Part shown: positions 1 to 6,598 of the stretch, in pieces
Layout: the number at the start of each line of letters is the position of its first letter
How positions within the stretch are numbered: position 1 is the first letter of the stretch
Assembly (NCBI GenBank): GCA_949957035.1
Contig: CATLIP010000034.1
Span: 1 to 13,368 of the forward strand
DNA from: an uncultured Lachnospiraceae bacterium
GTDB taxonomy: Bacteria > Bacillota_A > Clostridia > Lachnospirales > Lachnospiraceae
Length of the DNA: 13,368 nt
Direction: 5' to 3'
Notes under the pieces: model-generated
Database searches by the model: none
Seen by the model: only the letters and a program-made list of their open reading frames with translations
Told to the model about the DNA's origin: nothing
Program-made: the position numbers and the translations under genes

Positions 1-243
1 TTGGAGAAAAAATACTCAAAAAAGGAGATTCAAAGGATATTAAGCACAACTTTTCAGCGATATTGTAAAGATTTGGATAAAAAGGGGGTAGAAATTATTG
101 AGAATAATGTTAAAATATACACAGGGTCAGAAAAAGCTGAGGCGAAAGGCAGACTTACAGTCTTAACGCCCATCGGAACCTTGACCCAATCTCAATTACT
201 GGAGATTCCGGTAATCGAAGAACAAGACGAGACAGGAGAATAG
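1..243 (+). CDS. yqfD: Sporulation protein YqfD, C-terminal fragment
   Basis: This is the last 80 codons of a gene whose 5' part lies outside the window, so the TTG at base 1 is probably an internal leucine codon. The visible segment reads like the YqfD C-terminus: a K-K-E-I-Q-R-I-L helix, then F-Q-R-Y-C-K-D-L-D-K-K-G-V-E-I-I-E-N-N-V-K-I and a short beta-rich end. YqfD is a membrane protein of the sporulation programme found in spore-forming Bacillota, normally encoded just before phoH, as here. The stop at 241-243 is three bases from the phoH start, and the phoH ribosome binding site lies inside this reading frame, so the two are translationally linked. Family assignment rests on the short tail plus gene order, so it is likely but not certain. 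Confidence 0.75.
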   Translation: MEKKYSKKEIQRILSTTFQRYCKDLDKKGVEIIENNVKIYTGSEKAEAKGRLTVLTPIGTLTQSQLLEIPVIEEQDETGE

Positions 244-246
244 CGG

Positions 247-1257
247 ATGGGATTGATGGAGGCAGTCATCGACATTCCGGCTGAGCATGAGGCAAATGTG
301 TTCGGCCAGTTTGATGTTTTTGCGAAGAAGATAGAGCGTACCCTTCATGTTACATTTATCGCAAGGGGCGAGAGTGTGAAGATTATGGGGGAAGCGGCGA
401 ATGTGGAGAAGGCGAAAAAGGTTCTTGCTCAGCTTGTAGGTCTGTCGAGAAGAGGCAGCACGATTCAGGAGCAGAATGTTGATTATACTCTTGCCCTTGC
501 TATGGAGGACAGTAAAGAGAGTATCCTTGAGATTGACGGGGATATTATCTGCCATACTTTGCAGGGAAAGCCTGTTAAGCCTAAGACGCTTGGCCAGAAG
601 GCATATGTGGACGCATTGCGCAGGCGGATGATTGTGTTTGGACTAGGGCCTGCAGGTACGGGAAAGACGTACCTTGCCATGGCCATGGCGATTACAGCGT
701 TTCGCAGCAACGAGGTGGGCAGGATTATATTGACAAGGCCCGCCATAGAAGCCGGGGAGAAGTTAGGTTTCCTGCCGGGAGATTTGCAGAGCAAGATTGA
801 CCCATATCTTCGGCCTTTGTATGATGCATTGTATCAGATTATGGGAGCGGAGAGTTTTTTGAAAAATTCGGAGCGGGGGTTAATCGAGGTGGCGCCCCTT
901 GCGTATATGAGAGGAAGGACGTTGGATAATGCCTATATCATCTTAGACGAGGCCCAGAATACCACGCCTGCCCAGATGAAGATGTTTCTGACGAGAATCG
1001 GGTTCGGCTCAAAGGTAGCTGTGACGGGGGATACTTCCCAGAAGGATTTGCCGGCCGGACAGGTATCCGGACTCGATGTGGCTGTTTCTGTCCTTAAGAA
1101 TATTGACGATATTGCAATCTGTAACCTGACCAGCAAGGATGTGGTACGCCATCCCTTAGTGCAGAAGATCGTTAAGGCGTACGAGGAGTACGAGAACCGC
1201 GGCCGAAGCCGGGGAAGAGAGGGCCGAAAGAATCGTAAGAGCGGCCCAAAGAGATAA
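247..1257 (+). CDS. phoH: PhoH family P-loop ATPase
   Basis: This 336-aa protein is a cytoplasmic PhoH-type ATPase related to superfamily 1 helicases and often linked to RNA metabolism. Visible motifs are Walker A GPAGTGKT at residues 134-141, Walker B Y-I-I-L-D-E at 230-235 followed by A-Q-N, and the G-D-T-S-Q motif at 261-265, so the ATP site is complete. The first ~110 residues form the variable N-terminal region, and the last ~20 are strongly basic (Arg/Lys/Gly-rich), suiting nucleic acid contact. Length is normal for the family. ATG 247 is chosen because AGGAGA at 234-239 sits 7 bases upstream; ATG 256 has no SD. It follows yqfD by 3 bases and precedes ybeY, a classic Bacillota arrangement. 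The physiological substrate of PhoH proteins remains poorly defined. Confidence 0.95.
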   Translation: MGLMEAVIDIPAEHEANVFGQFDVFAKKIERTLHVTFIARGESVKIMGEAANVEKAKKVLAQLVGLSRRGSTIQEQNVDYTLALAMEDSKESILEIDGDIICHTLQGKPVKPKTLGQKAYVDALRRRMIVFGLGPAGTGKTYLAMAMAITAFRSNEVGRIILTRPAIEAGEKLGFLPGDLQSKIDPYLRPLYDALYQIMGAESFLKNSERGLIEVAPLAYMRGRTLDNAYIILDEAQNTTPAQMKMFLTRIGFGSKVAVTGDTSQKDLPAGQVSGLDVAVSVLKNIDDIAICNLTSKDVVRHPLVQKIVKAYEEYENRGRSRGREGRKNRKSGPKR

Positions 1258-1291
1258 GATTTCAGAAAATATGGAACAAAAGGAGAAGAGC

Positions 1292-1786
1292 ATGACACTT
1301 TATTTTGACGAAGAGGGGGACTTAGCGCTCCCTTTAAAGTGCCGGGAGATTGCAGAAAAGGCGGCCGAATCTGCCCTTGATGTGGTAAAATGCCCTTATG
1401 AGGCACAGGTAAGCCTTCTGCTTACGATGAATACACAGATTCAGGAGATGAATAAGGAATTTCGCGGAATCGAAAAGCCTACGGATGTGCTTTCTTTTCC
1501 CATGATTGAATATACTGTGCCGGGTGAATTTGATTTCCTTGAGGAGCGGGACGACTGCTTTGACCCGGAGACCGGAGAGCTTACCTTGGGGGACATCGTT
1601 ATTTCCAAAGAAAAGGTCATGGCACAGGCAGAAGAATACGGGCATTCTGCTCTGCGGGAATACGCGTTTTTGATTGTACATTCCATCCTGCACCTTGTCG
1701 GGTACGACCATATGGAGGAGGACGAACGAAAGGCCATGGAGAAAATGCAGAATGAGATTATGGATGTGCTGAATATAATACGATAA
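1292..1786 (+). CDS. ybeY: rRNA maturation endoribonuclease YbeY
   Basis: YbeY is a single-domain zinc-dependent endoribonuclease acting in 16S rRNA 3'-end maturation and ribosome quality control. The signature metal site H-S-I-L-H-L-V-G-Y-D-H is present at residues 130-140, giving H130, H134 and H140 as zinc ligands. Upstream, E-M-N-K-E-F-R-G-I-E-K-P-T-D-V-L-S-F-P matches the conserved substrate-side segment. The start is ATG 1292, giving 164 aa, because AAAGGAGAA at 1278-1286 is correctly spaced for it; an in-frame ATG at 1271 would place that SD inside the coding region. It lies 34 bases behind phoH and 13 bases before the flippase gene, probably in one operon. In many relatives an HD-domain yqfF gene separates phoH and ybeY; it is missing here. 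Confidence 0.95.
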   Translation: MTLYFDEEGDLALPLKCREIAEKAAESALDVVKCPYEAQVSLLLTMNTQIQEMNKEFRGIEKPTDVLSFPMIEYTVPGEFDFLEERDDCFDPETGELTLGDIVISKEKVMAQAEEYGHSALREYAFLIVHSILHLVGYDHMEEDERKAMEKMQNEIMDVLNIIR

Positions 1787-1799
1787 GAGGGAGCAATTT

Positions 1800-3470
1800 A
1801 TGGCTGAACGACGAAGAAAGAGAGACAAGAATTTCCTGGTCCAAGGATCTATACTGGCATTTGCGGGTGTGATTACCAAGATTATAGGAGCCGTTTACAG
1901 AATTCCGCTTACCAATACTGTAGGTACGGAGGGAATGGGTTACTATAACGTGGCCTTTTCTATCTATACCATTGCCCTGATGCTTACCTCCTACAGCCTC
2001 CCCTTAGCTGTCTCGAAGTTGGTTTCTGCCAGGGTGGCCATAGGAGAGTACAGGAACGCTTACAAGGTGTTCAAATGTGCCTTGATGTTTGCAATCGTTG
2101 CCAGCGGTGTGGTTTCGTTGGCAATATTTTTCGGGGCGGGATTTATTGCAGATACACTCATGTCTATGGATTTGAGCGTGTATGCGCTGCGTGTCCTTGC
2201 GCCCTGTATTTTTGTGGTTGCGCTGCTTGGAGTAATAAGAGGTTTTTTCCAGGGAAACGGTTCTATGATGCCTACTGCATTTTCTCAGGTAATCGAGCAG
2301 ATTGTGAACGCGGTTGCCTCTATTGTAGGTGCGTATTTGCTGCTTCAGATGGGGAAGGAGGTAGCAAATACCAGGGGGAACGATTCCTACGGACCGGCTT
2401 ATGCGGCGGCAGGCGGTACGGTGGGAACGATTATGGGCGCTTTTGCCGCATTACTGTTTGTGTTTGTGGTTTTTATCGCCTATTACCAACTATATCGCAA
2501 GAAGATGCGGCGTGACAGAAGCCGAAAGAGGGAGAGCTACCGGAAGATTTACAGAATACTGTTTCTGACGATTGCGCCGGTTATTCTGAGCGCGACGGTT
2601 TACAATATCAGCGACTTTCTGGACACCGCCATATTTAACAATATCATGGCGGCCCAGGGGTATAAGAAGACGGAGTACGCAAGCCTTATGGGTATCTTTG
2701 GAAGTCAGTTTAACACATTGATTAATGTGCCCTTGTCTGTTGCTACGGCTCTTGCGGCGTCGCTGATACCGAGCCTGGTGGCAACAGTGCAGACAGGGAG
2801 CCGCAAGCAGGTACATAACAAGATTAATACGGCAATCCGATTTAATATGATGATTGCAATCCCCTGTGCCGTAGGGCTTACGATTTTGGCAAAGCCTTTG
2901 ATGGATCTTCTGTTTTATACGGAGGATAATACGACGGCTGCCCTGATGCTGCAGCTTGGAGCGGTATCCGTAATATTTTTCTGTCCTTCAACCCTGACCA
3001 ATTCGGTGCTCCAGGGATTGGATGATATGATGACGCCGGTGAAAAATTCTTCGATTGCACTGGTGGTTCATGTGCTTTCACTGCTTGTAATGCTGGTAGC
3101 CTTCAAATGGAATATCTACGCTGTGGTCATGAGCAGGACGATTTTTGCCGCTACGGTTTATATGCTGAACTGCCATGCGCTGCGGGAGAGGATTGGTTAT
3201 GTGCAGGAGAGGAAACGAACCTTTATTATACCGACGATTGCAGCGGGAATCATGGGAGCTGTCGCCGTACTGGTACACCTGCTTTTTGAGCTGTTTGCGG
3301 GGACTCGGATTGCGACCATATTTGCAATGTTAGCGGCGGTTCCTGCCTACGGTATTGCTTTAGTGCTGCTTGGTGGCGTGACTGAGGAGGAGATAGAGAG
3401 TATGCCAAAGGGGACGATGCTTTTGTCTATTTGCCGGAGAATGCATCTGTTCAGGGATGTTTATCGTTAA
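1800..3470 (+). CDS. SpoVB/MurJ-like polysaccharide flippase (MATE/MVF superfamily)
   Basis: This 556-aa polytopic membrane protein has about 14 hydrophobic segments and belongs to the Polysacc_synt/SpoVB branch of the MOP flippase superfamily. The N-terminal region (F-L-V-Q-G-S-I-L-A-F-A-G at about 13-24, then I-G-A-V-Y-R-I-P-L and G-M-G-Y-Y-N) is the hallmark of stage V sporulation protein B and related lipid-linked oligosaccharide exporters. These proteins move polyprenyl-linked glycans across the cytoplasmic membrane; SpoVB acts in spore cortex synthesis. A basic loop (R-K-K-M-R-R-D-R-S-R-K-R) near residue 230-245 is a probable cytoplasmic connector between the halves. The start has SD GAGGGAG at 1787-1793, 6 bases upstream, just behind ybeY. 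Spore-forming clostridia carry several paralogues, so it could serve capsule or other glycans instead; I therefore leave the symbol empty. Confidence 0.88.
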   Translation: MAERRRKRDKNFLVQGSILAFAGVITKIIGAVYRIPLTNTVGTEGMGYYNVAFSIYTIALMLTSYSLPLAVSKLVSARVAIGEYRNAYKVFKCALMFAIVASGVVSLAIFFGAGFIADTLMSMDLSVYALRVLAPCIFVVALLGVIRGFFQGNGSMMPTAFSQVIEQIVNAVASIVGAYLLLQMGKEVANTRGNDSYGPAYAAAGGTVGTIMGAFAALLFVFVVFIAYYQLYRKKMRRDRSRKRESYRKIYRILFLTIAPVILSATVYNISDFLDTAIFNNIMAAQGYKKTEYASLMGIFGSQFNTLINVPLSVATALAASLIPSLVATVQTGSRKQVHNKINTAIRFNMMIAIPCAVGLTILAKPLMDLLFYTEDNTTAALMLQLGAVSVIFFCPSTLTNSVLQGLDDMMTPVKNSSIALVVHVLSLLVMLVAFKWNIYAVVMSRTIFAATVYMLNCHALRERIGYVQERKRTFIIPTIAAGIMGAVAVLVHLLFELFAGTRIATIFAMLAAVPAYGIALVLLGGVTEEEIESMPKGTMLLSICRRMHLFRDVYR

Positions 3471-3484
3471 ATATGAAAAAATCT

Positions 3485-3514
3485 GCATAAAAAAATAAAA
3501 AAAGACCGATACTG
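3485..3514 (+). promoter_or_regulatory. Candidate forespore (sigma-F/sigma-G) promoter of the bofC-like gene
   Basis: GCATA at 3485-3489 matches the -35 consensus of forespore sigma factors (GYWTA for sigma-F, GHATR for sigma-G). Eighteen bases later GATACTG at 3508-3514 resembles the sigma-G -10 (CATNHTA) at 5 of 7 positions; the same bases in the sigma-F register (15-base spacer) retain A.ACT. In Bacillus subtilis bofC is a forespore gene, so the match is functionally sensible. The predicted transcript would start near 3521 and have a very short leader, since the SD is at 3523-3528. The -10 is imperfect and the spacer is A-rich, so this is a candidate only. Confidence 0.4.
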
Positions 3515-3536
3515 TACTAAAAAAGGAGTTGTCCTT

Positions 3537-3947
3537 ATGAGAAATAAGTTAGGAATCGGTTTTTTTGCAGTTATGATTGTAGCCTTGATGCTGGTCACAG
3601 GAGCTTATCAGTTAAGCTACCAGCGTTCGAAGGAGCAGATGGAGATTAAGATGCAGGTCGCAGAGAATACACAGACGGAAGAAAGCCGGAAGGAGGATAT
3701 AGCGGCGGCTAACCCGGACCCGGCTGCTGTGGCGGCGGACGGACAGGCGTTAAAAGATGACTGCTATTATCTGATGGAGGTAAATGGTTATGTTGTGGTT
3801 TATCTAAGCGACAAAAAGACTCCGTATGAGTATACGGATATTAAGTATGACGACCTTCCGGCAGAGCTTCGGGATGAGATTCGAAACGGAAAATATATGG
3901 AGGATGCGAAATCCCTGTATGGTTTCCTGGAGAATTATTCCAGTTAA
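3537..3947 (+). CDS. BofC C-terminal-domain-like membrane-anchored protein
   Basis: This 136-aa protein has one N-terminal membrane anchor (about residues 5-25, no lipobox cysteine), a low-complexity Ala/Pro/Asp/Gln linker (about 40-75) and a small C-terminal domain at 76-136. That domain (Y-Y-L-M-E-V-N-G-Y-V-V-V-Y-L, an acidic strand with Y-T-D-I, D-L-P-A-E-L-R and a final L-Y-G-F-L-E-N-Y-S) follows the pattern of the BofC C-terminal domain. BofC restrains the SpoIVB signalling protease between the spore membranes and so times sigma-K activation. The N-terminal BofC domain of Bacillus is absent, which is common in clostridial versions. ATG 3537 follows a strong AAAAGGAG (3521-3528). A forespore-type promoter candidate lies just upstream. 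Function is inferred from the domain pattern and sporulation neighbours. Confidence 0.65.
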   Translation: MRNKLGIGFFAVMIVALMLVTGAYQLSYQRSKEQMEIKMQVAENTQTEESRKEDIAAANPDPAAVAADGQALKDDCYYLMEVNGYVVVYLSDKKTPYEYTDIKYDDLPAELRDEIRNGKYMEDAKSLYGFLENYSS

Positions 3948-4046
3948 GGGTCATAAATTTCTGCGATTATTGTAATCATTTGTAGACTTTCAGGGGAAGA
4001 TAGTGTAAGATAAGAGGAAGATTAAGACGGTCTCAGAAAGATACGG

Positions 4047-4076
4047 GCAAGCGTTATCAAGGCGGATAATGCTTGC
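4047..4076 (+). promoter_or_regulatory. 12-bp hairpin abutting the ynzC ribosome binding site
   Basis: GCAAGCGTTATC (4047-4058) pairs with GATAATGCTTGC (4065-4076) over 12 consecutive pairs including one G-U wobble (4053/4070), around the 6-base loop AAGGCG. No T-run follows, so it is not an ordinary intrinsic terminator. The SD GGAAGGAAG (4078-4086) begins two bases after the stem. The hairpin may stabilise a processed 5' end or set accessibility of the ribosome binding site. On DNA it could also be an operator dyad. Its role is inference; the pairing is directly visible. Confidence 0.6.
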
Positions 4077-4092
4077 GGGAAGGAAGTGGGCT

Positions 4093-4314
4093 ATGGACAA
4101 TCAGAAAATTGCAAGGATTAATGAATTGTACCACAAGTCGAAGTCAGCAGGTCTTACGGATGAGGAGCGCAAAGAGCAGCAGGTCTTACGGCGGGAGTAT
4201 GTGGATTCTTTTAAGCGGAATCTGCGCGGCCAACTGGACCGGATTTCGATTCAGGAAACGGACGGGTCAATTACGAATCTGGGGGAAAAGTTTGGAATCA
4301 AAGAAGGAAATTAG
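4093..4314 (+). CDS. ynzC: DUF896 (YnzC family) protein
   Basis: This 73-aa soluble protein carries the YnzC/DUF896 signature: K-I-A-R-I-N-E-L-Y-H-K-S-K at residues 5-17, L-T-D-E-E-R-K-E-Q at 21-29, then L-R-R-E-Y-V-D-S-F-K-R-N-L-R. Known members form a compact helical hairpin. In Bacillus subtilis ynzC sits in the LexA-controlled yneA operon, but the molecular function is unknown. ATG 4093 is preferred because GGAAGGAAG ends 6 bases upstream; an in-frame ATG at 4069 lies inside the 4047-4076 hairpin and upstream of the SD. The 3' end overlaps the TTG start of the cyclo-ligase gene by 23 bases. No LexA-type GAAC-N4-GTTC box was seen in the 120 bases before the gene, so SOS control is not supported here. 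Confidence 0.88.
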   Translation: MDNQKIARINELYHKSKSAGLTDEERKEQQVLRREYVDSFKRNLRGQLDRISIQETDGSITNLGEKFGIKEGN

Positions 4315-4861
4315 ACAGAGAATCCGGATGGAACGGGAGAAGTTTCATAATACCCGTTGGATTCAAGATACGGACAGGATTGCCGCCGCTGTAGTCAGCC
4401 ATCCATGGTTTGTACGTGAAAGGAATCTCTATATCTACCTGGATTGCAGAGGAGAGGTGGGGACAGGCAGGATTATAGCGGAGGCATTTCAGAGAGGGAT
4501 GAACGTATGGGTTCCCCGCGTGACGGGGAATACCATGCTTTTTTGTCGTATTCGAGGGATGGATGAGTTAAAGCTCGGTACATATGGGATTTTAGAGCCG
4601 ACAGGGACGGAAGTTTCAGACGGGGCAGAGGGCCTAATGGTCATGCCGGGGGTGGCTTACGATGAAGAATGTCATCGAATCGGATATGGCGGAGGTTTTT
4701 ATGACAGATATCTTGCCGGGCACAGGAAGCTTCACAGGATGGCTCTGGGGTTTGAGTTTCAGGTTTTGGCAAAGATTCCTTTTGAGGAATATGATATCTG
4801 CCCTGAGCTTGTGGTTACGGAGCGAAGGGTGATTGGGATGAAGATAAGCGGGGAGCTTTGA
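4292..4861 (+). CDS. 5-formyltetrahydrofolate cyclo-ligase
   Basis: The enzyme (methenyltetrahydrofolate synthetase, 189 aa) uses ATP to cyclise 5-formyl-THF to 5,10-methenyl-THF, returning folinic acid to the one-carbon pool in the cytoplasm. The C-terminal signature is clear: M-P-G-V-A-Y-D, then R-I-G-Y-G-G-G-F-Y-D-R at residues 129-139, the phosphate-binding glycine loop. The N-terminus E-S-K-K-E-I-R-Q-R-I-R-M-E-R matches the conserved basic helix, so the TTG at 4292 is chosen over ATG 4328, which would remove it; the frame is open further upstream but that part is unrelated. A GGGGG-containing SD at 4281-4285 precedes the TTG. The gene overlaps ynzC out of frame, implying translational coupling, and its stop abuts the SD of the next gene. 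Confidence 0.92.
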   Translation: MESKKEIRQRIRMEREKFHNTRWIQDTDRIAAAVVSHPWFVRERNLYIYLDCRGEVGTGRIIAEAFQRGMNVWVPRVTGNTMLFCRIRGMDELKLGTYGILEPTGTEVSDGAEGLMVMPGVAYDEECHRIGYGGGFYDRYLAGHRKLHRMALGFEFQVLAKIPFEEYDICPELVVTERRVIGMKISGEL

Positions 4862-4872
4862 AAGGAGAGCAT

Positions 4873-5055
4873 ATGCAGACTGGATTACCAAAAGATACTG
4901 TGATGATGCTGAGTGTGGTGAACACGAAGCTTAGGGACGAGTATCATACGCTGGAGGAATTGTGTGAGGATATGGGCGTGGATAAGGATGAAATTGTGAG
5001 CAGATTGAGAGATATTGGTTATGAGTATGATGGCAAGACACGGCAATTTGTTTGA
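4873..5055 (+). CDS. DUF4250 domain small protein
   Basis: This 60-aa acidic protein matches the clostridial DUF4250 pattern: L-P-K-D-T-V-M-M-L-S-V-V-N-T-K-L-R-D near the N-terminus, L-E-E-L-C-E-D-M-G-V-D in the middle, and I-G-Y-E-Y-D...R-Q-F-V at the end. It is probably a small helix-turn-helix-like fold (two helices ending in a short hairpin), with no known function. ATG 4873 has an excellent SD, AAAGGAGAG at 4861-4869; the frame can be opened from TTG 4858 but that would put the SD inside the gene. It sits directly behind the cyclo-ligase and 33 bases ahead of miaB, so it is probably co-transcribed with both. Confidence 0.85.
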   Translation: MQTGLPKDTVMMLSVVNTKLRDEYHTLEELCEDMGVDKDEIVSRLRDIGYEYDGKTRQFV

Positions 5056-5088
5056 GATTAAAGACAGATAAGGGGAAAGTCAAGAGAA

Positions 5089-6552
5089 ATGTATAATGAA
5101 ATTAATTTAGAAAAGATAGATATAGCTGCAGAGCCGCCGATAGAGGAACCGGCGAGACAATACTATTTCATGGCAAAATGCCGGGAGTGGGTAAAGGATT
5201 TTGAACAAAAAAATGGCCGTTTGCCCGGCTCGTGTGTAACTACATTTGGCTGTCAGATGAACGCCCGCGATTCCGAGAAGCTTAGGGGAATCTTAAAAGA
5301 GATTGGCTATGTCGAAGCCTCGGAGGATAAGGCGGATTTTGTCATTTATAATACTTGTACCGTTCGTGAGAATGCCAATACCCGCGTATACGGAAGGCTT
5401 GGTCAGTTGAAGCCACGGAAAAAGAAAGAGCCTCATATGATGATTGGGCTTTGTGGCTGTATGATGCAGGAGCCGGAGGTGGTGGAGAAGTTAAAGAAGA
5501 GTTATGGGTTTGTGGATATCATTTTTGGGACACACAATATCTATAAGTTTGCGGAATTGGCTGCCACCCGCCTTGAGTCAGAGAGAATGGTGATTGATAT
5601 CTGGAAGGATACGGACAAGATAGTGGAGAATCTTCCGAACCAGCGGAAATATGCGTTTAAGTCAGGAGTCAATATTATGTTCGGATGCAATAATTTCTGC
5701 AGCTATTGTATTGTCCCCTATGTCCGCGGGCGGGAGCGCAGCCGGGACCCCAAGGCTATTATCCGGGAAATCCGGCGGCTTGTGGCAGACGGGGTAAGTG
5801 AAGTGATGCTTCTTGGACAGAATGTAAATTCCTATGGGAAGACGCTGGATACGCCTATGACATTTGCAGAACTTTTGCAGGAAATCGAGAAGATTGACGG
5901 GCTTTCAAGGATTCGGTTCATGACCTCCCATCCCAAGGACCTTTCGGACGAACTGATTGAAGTGATGGGTAATTCAAAGAAGATTTGTAAGCATCTGCAT
6001 CTTCCTATCCAATCGGGGAGTACGGATATTTTGACGAAAATGAACCGCCGTTATACGAAGGAACAGTATCTTGAGCTGGTGAAAAAGATTCGTAAGGCCG
6101 TACCGGATATTTCCCTGACAACGGATATTATCGTGGGATTTCCGGGAGAGACGGAAGAGGATTTTGAAGAGACCCTTGATGTGGTAAGGAGAGTAAGGTA
6201 TGACAGTGCCTTTACGTTTATCTATTCAAAGCGGACGGGGACGCCTGCTGCCGTAATGGAGGAGCAGGTAGCAGAAGATGTGATTAAGAAACGATTTGAC
6301 CGGCTGCTTCGGGAGGTACAGGCTATTGCGGCAGAGACTTGCGCAGTCCATGAAGGAACTGTGCAGGAGGCGTTGGTAGAAGATATATGCGGCCATGACT
6401 CTGAGATGGTGACAGGGAGGCTGAGCAATAATCTGCTGGTGCATTTCTATGGCGGAAAGGAATTGATTGGGCAGTATGTGGACGTGGCCCTTACACAGTG
6501 CAAGGGGTTTTATTATCTGGGGGAGATGGTTGAGGGGAAAAAAGATTCATAG
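5089..6552 (+). CDS. miaB: tRNA-2-methylthio-N6-dimethylallyladenosine synthase MiaB
   Basis: MiaB is a radical-SAM methylthiotransferase that converts i6A37 to ms2i6A37 in tRNAs reading UNN codons, in the cytoplasm. Domains in order: an N-terminal extension typical of clostridia (1-50), the UPF0004 domain with auxiliary [4Fe-4S] cysteines C55 (F-G-C-Q-M-N), C90 (N-T-C-T-V-R) and C124 (C-G-C-M-M-Q), the radical-SAM core with C200-x3-C204-x2-C207, and a C-terminal TRAM RNA-binding domain (about 420-482). G-Q-N-V-N-S-Y and S-H-P-K-D segments are characteristic of MiaB rather than RimO or MtaB. Length 487 aa is normal. A GGGGAAAG stretch about 10 bases upstream of ATG 5089 is the likely SD. The gene ends 8 bases before a strong terminator; mutS, its frequent downstream partner, is not here. 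Confidence 0.96.
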   Translation: MYNEINLEKIDIAAEPPIEEPARQYYFMAKCREWVKDFEQKNGRLPGSCVTTFGCQMNARDSEKLRGILKEIGYVEASEDKADFVIYNTCTVRENANTRVYGRLGQLKPRKKKEPHMMIGLCGCMMQEPEVVEKLKKSYGFVDIIFGTHNIYKFAELAATRLESERMVIDIWKDTDKIVENLPNQRKYAFKSGVNIMFGCNNFCSYCIVPYVRGRERSRDPKAIIREIRRLVADGVSEVMLLGQNVNSYGKTLDTPMTFAELLQEIEKIDGLSRIRFMTSHPKDLSDELIEVMGNSKKICKHLHLPIQSGSTDILTKMNRRYTKEQYLELVKKIRKAVPDISLTTDIIVGFPGETEEDFEETLDVVRRVRYDSAFTFIYSKRTGTPAAVMEEQVAEDVIKKRFDRLLREVQAIAAETCAVHEGTVQEALVEDICGHDSEMVTGRLSNNLLVHFYGGKELIGQYVDVALTQCKGFYYLGEMVEGKKDS

Positions 6553-6559
6553 ACAGACT

Positions 6560-6594
6560 AATCGCATCAGGCGCAGAGGCTTGATGCGATTTTT
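6560..6594 (+). terminator. Rho-independent terminator after miaB
   Basis: ATCGCATCA (6561-6569) pairs perfectly with TGATGCGAT (6582-6590). The stem extends outward by A6560-T6591 and inward by a G-U and two G-C pairs, leaving the loop GCAGAG, and is followed by TTTTT (6590-6594). It starts 8 bases after the miaB stop. On the opposite strand it lies about 8 bases past the stop of the convergent hydrolase gene; the T-run there is poor (TTAGTCT), so termination in that direction is possible but weaker. Confidence 0.88.
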
Positions 6595-6598
6595 GAAT

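Noticed and set aside
3965..3977. GATTA-TTG-TAATC dyad in the gap before ynzC
   Set aside because: Short AT-rich arms and no match to a known operator such as LexA; no promoter could be placed next to it.
4073..4291. Upstream extension of the cyclo-ligase frame
   Set aside because: This part is the shifted-frame shadow of ynzC and its translation does not resemble the enzyme family.
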